Shown: piece after piece, positions 43,486 through 47,602 of the stretch | How positions within the stretch are numbered: position 1 is the stretch's first letter | Layout of the letters: each line of letters starts with the position of its first letter | NCBI GenBank assembly: GCA_007693965.1 | Contig: RECQ01000063.1 | Location: forward strand, 1-47,602 | Source of the DNA: Phycisphaeraceae bacterium | GTDB taxonomy: Bacteria; Planctomycetota; Phycisphaerae; Phycisphaerales; UBA1924 | Direction of reading: 5' to 3' | DNA: 47,602 bases | Translations under genes and position numbers: made by a program | Notes under the pieces: model-generated | Told to the model about the DNA's origin: nothing | The model's database searches: none | What the model saw: the letters and a program-made list of their open reading frames with translations, nothing else

Positions 43486-47602
<4,117 letters not shown>

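Overview
The window looks like a high-GC chromosomal segment of a planctomycete, most likely of the Phycisphaerae. The reasons are: two secreted beta-helix proteins ending in a dockerin-like 'CPADL...GSADLA..L..WG.CP' tail, a small DUF6677-like membrane protein, weak or missing Shine-Dalgarno sites at some genes, and many short tandem repeats and REP-like elements between genes. The lineage is inferred from these family patterns, not from a database search.

Layout. 1-2524: end of a Lys/Arg-repeat histone-H1-like gene, a 7Fe ferredoxin, a small conserved protein, an Asp-rich protein and a pair of small membrane proteins. 2739-7942: a compact phage-like cassette. A LexA-type self-cleaving repressor diverges from a run of genes for a double-HTH protein, an ABC-ATPase/GNAT fusion, two small proteins and a terminase large subunit, with no capsid, portal or integrase gene. 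8042-19767: core and accessory genes (methyltransferase, YihY, RuvB, a Ser/Thr kinase with a large membrane tail, BamE-like lipoprotein, aconitase, oxidoreductase-like protein). 19814-20209: rnpB with a clear terminator.

20392-23137: a translationally coupled trio of retropepsin-like protease, RimK glutamate ligase with an added RCK_C domain, and AspA/AstE-type deacylase. 23174-25602: a LolCDE-type ABC exporter. 25765-27764: a c-di-AMP cyclase and its CdaR-type partner. 27724-32784: a glycosyltransferase, two lipoproteins, a DUF2752 protein and an EAL-CBS-CBS-GGDEF protein. 32935-35223: a lone nuoA, tRNA-Pro(UGG) and purD. 35257-38450: two tandem beta-helix exoproteins, one with a one-base frameshift. 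38613-47602: UvrD/PcrA helicase, dCTP deaminase, an AT-rich gene of foreign look, and a B12-dependent ribonucleotide reductase that runs off the window and carries an intein directly in front of its radical cysteine.

The candidates most worth following are the terminase/ABC-GNAT/LexA cassette (2739-7942), the RimK trio with its RCK_C fusion, and the families of 7-, 8- and 9-bp tandem repeats and 24-bp REP elements across the window, one pair of which lies in frame inside the terminase gene.
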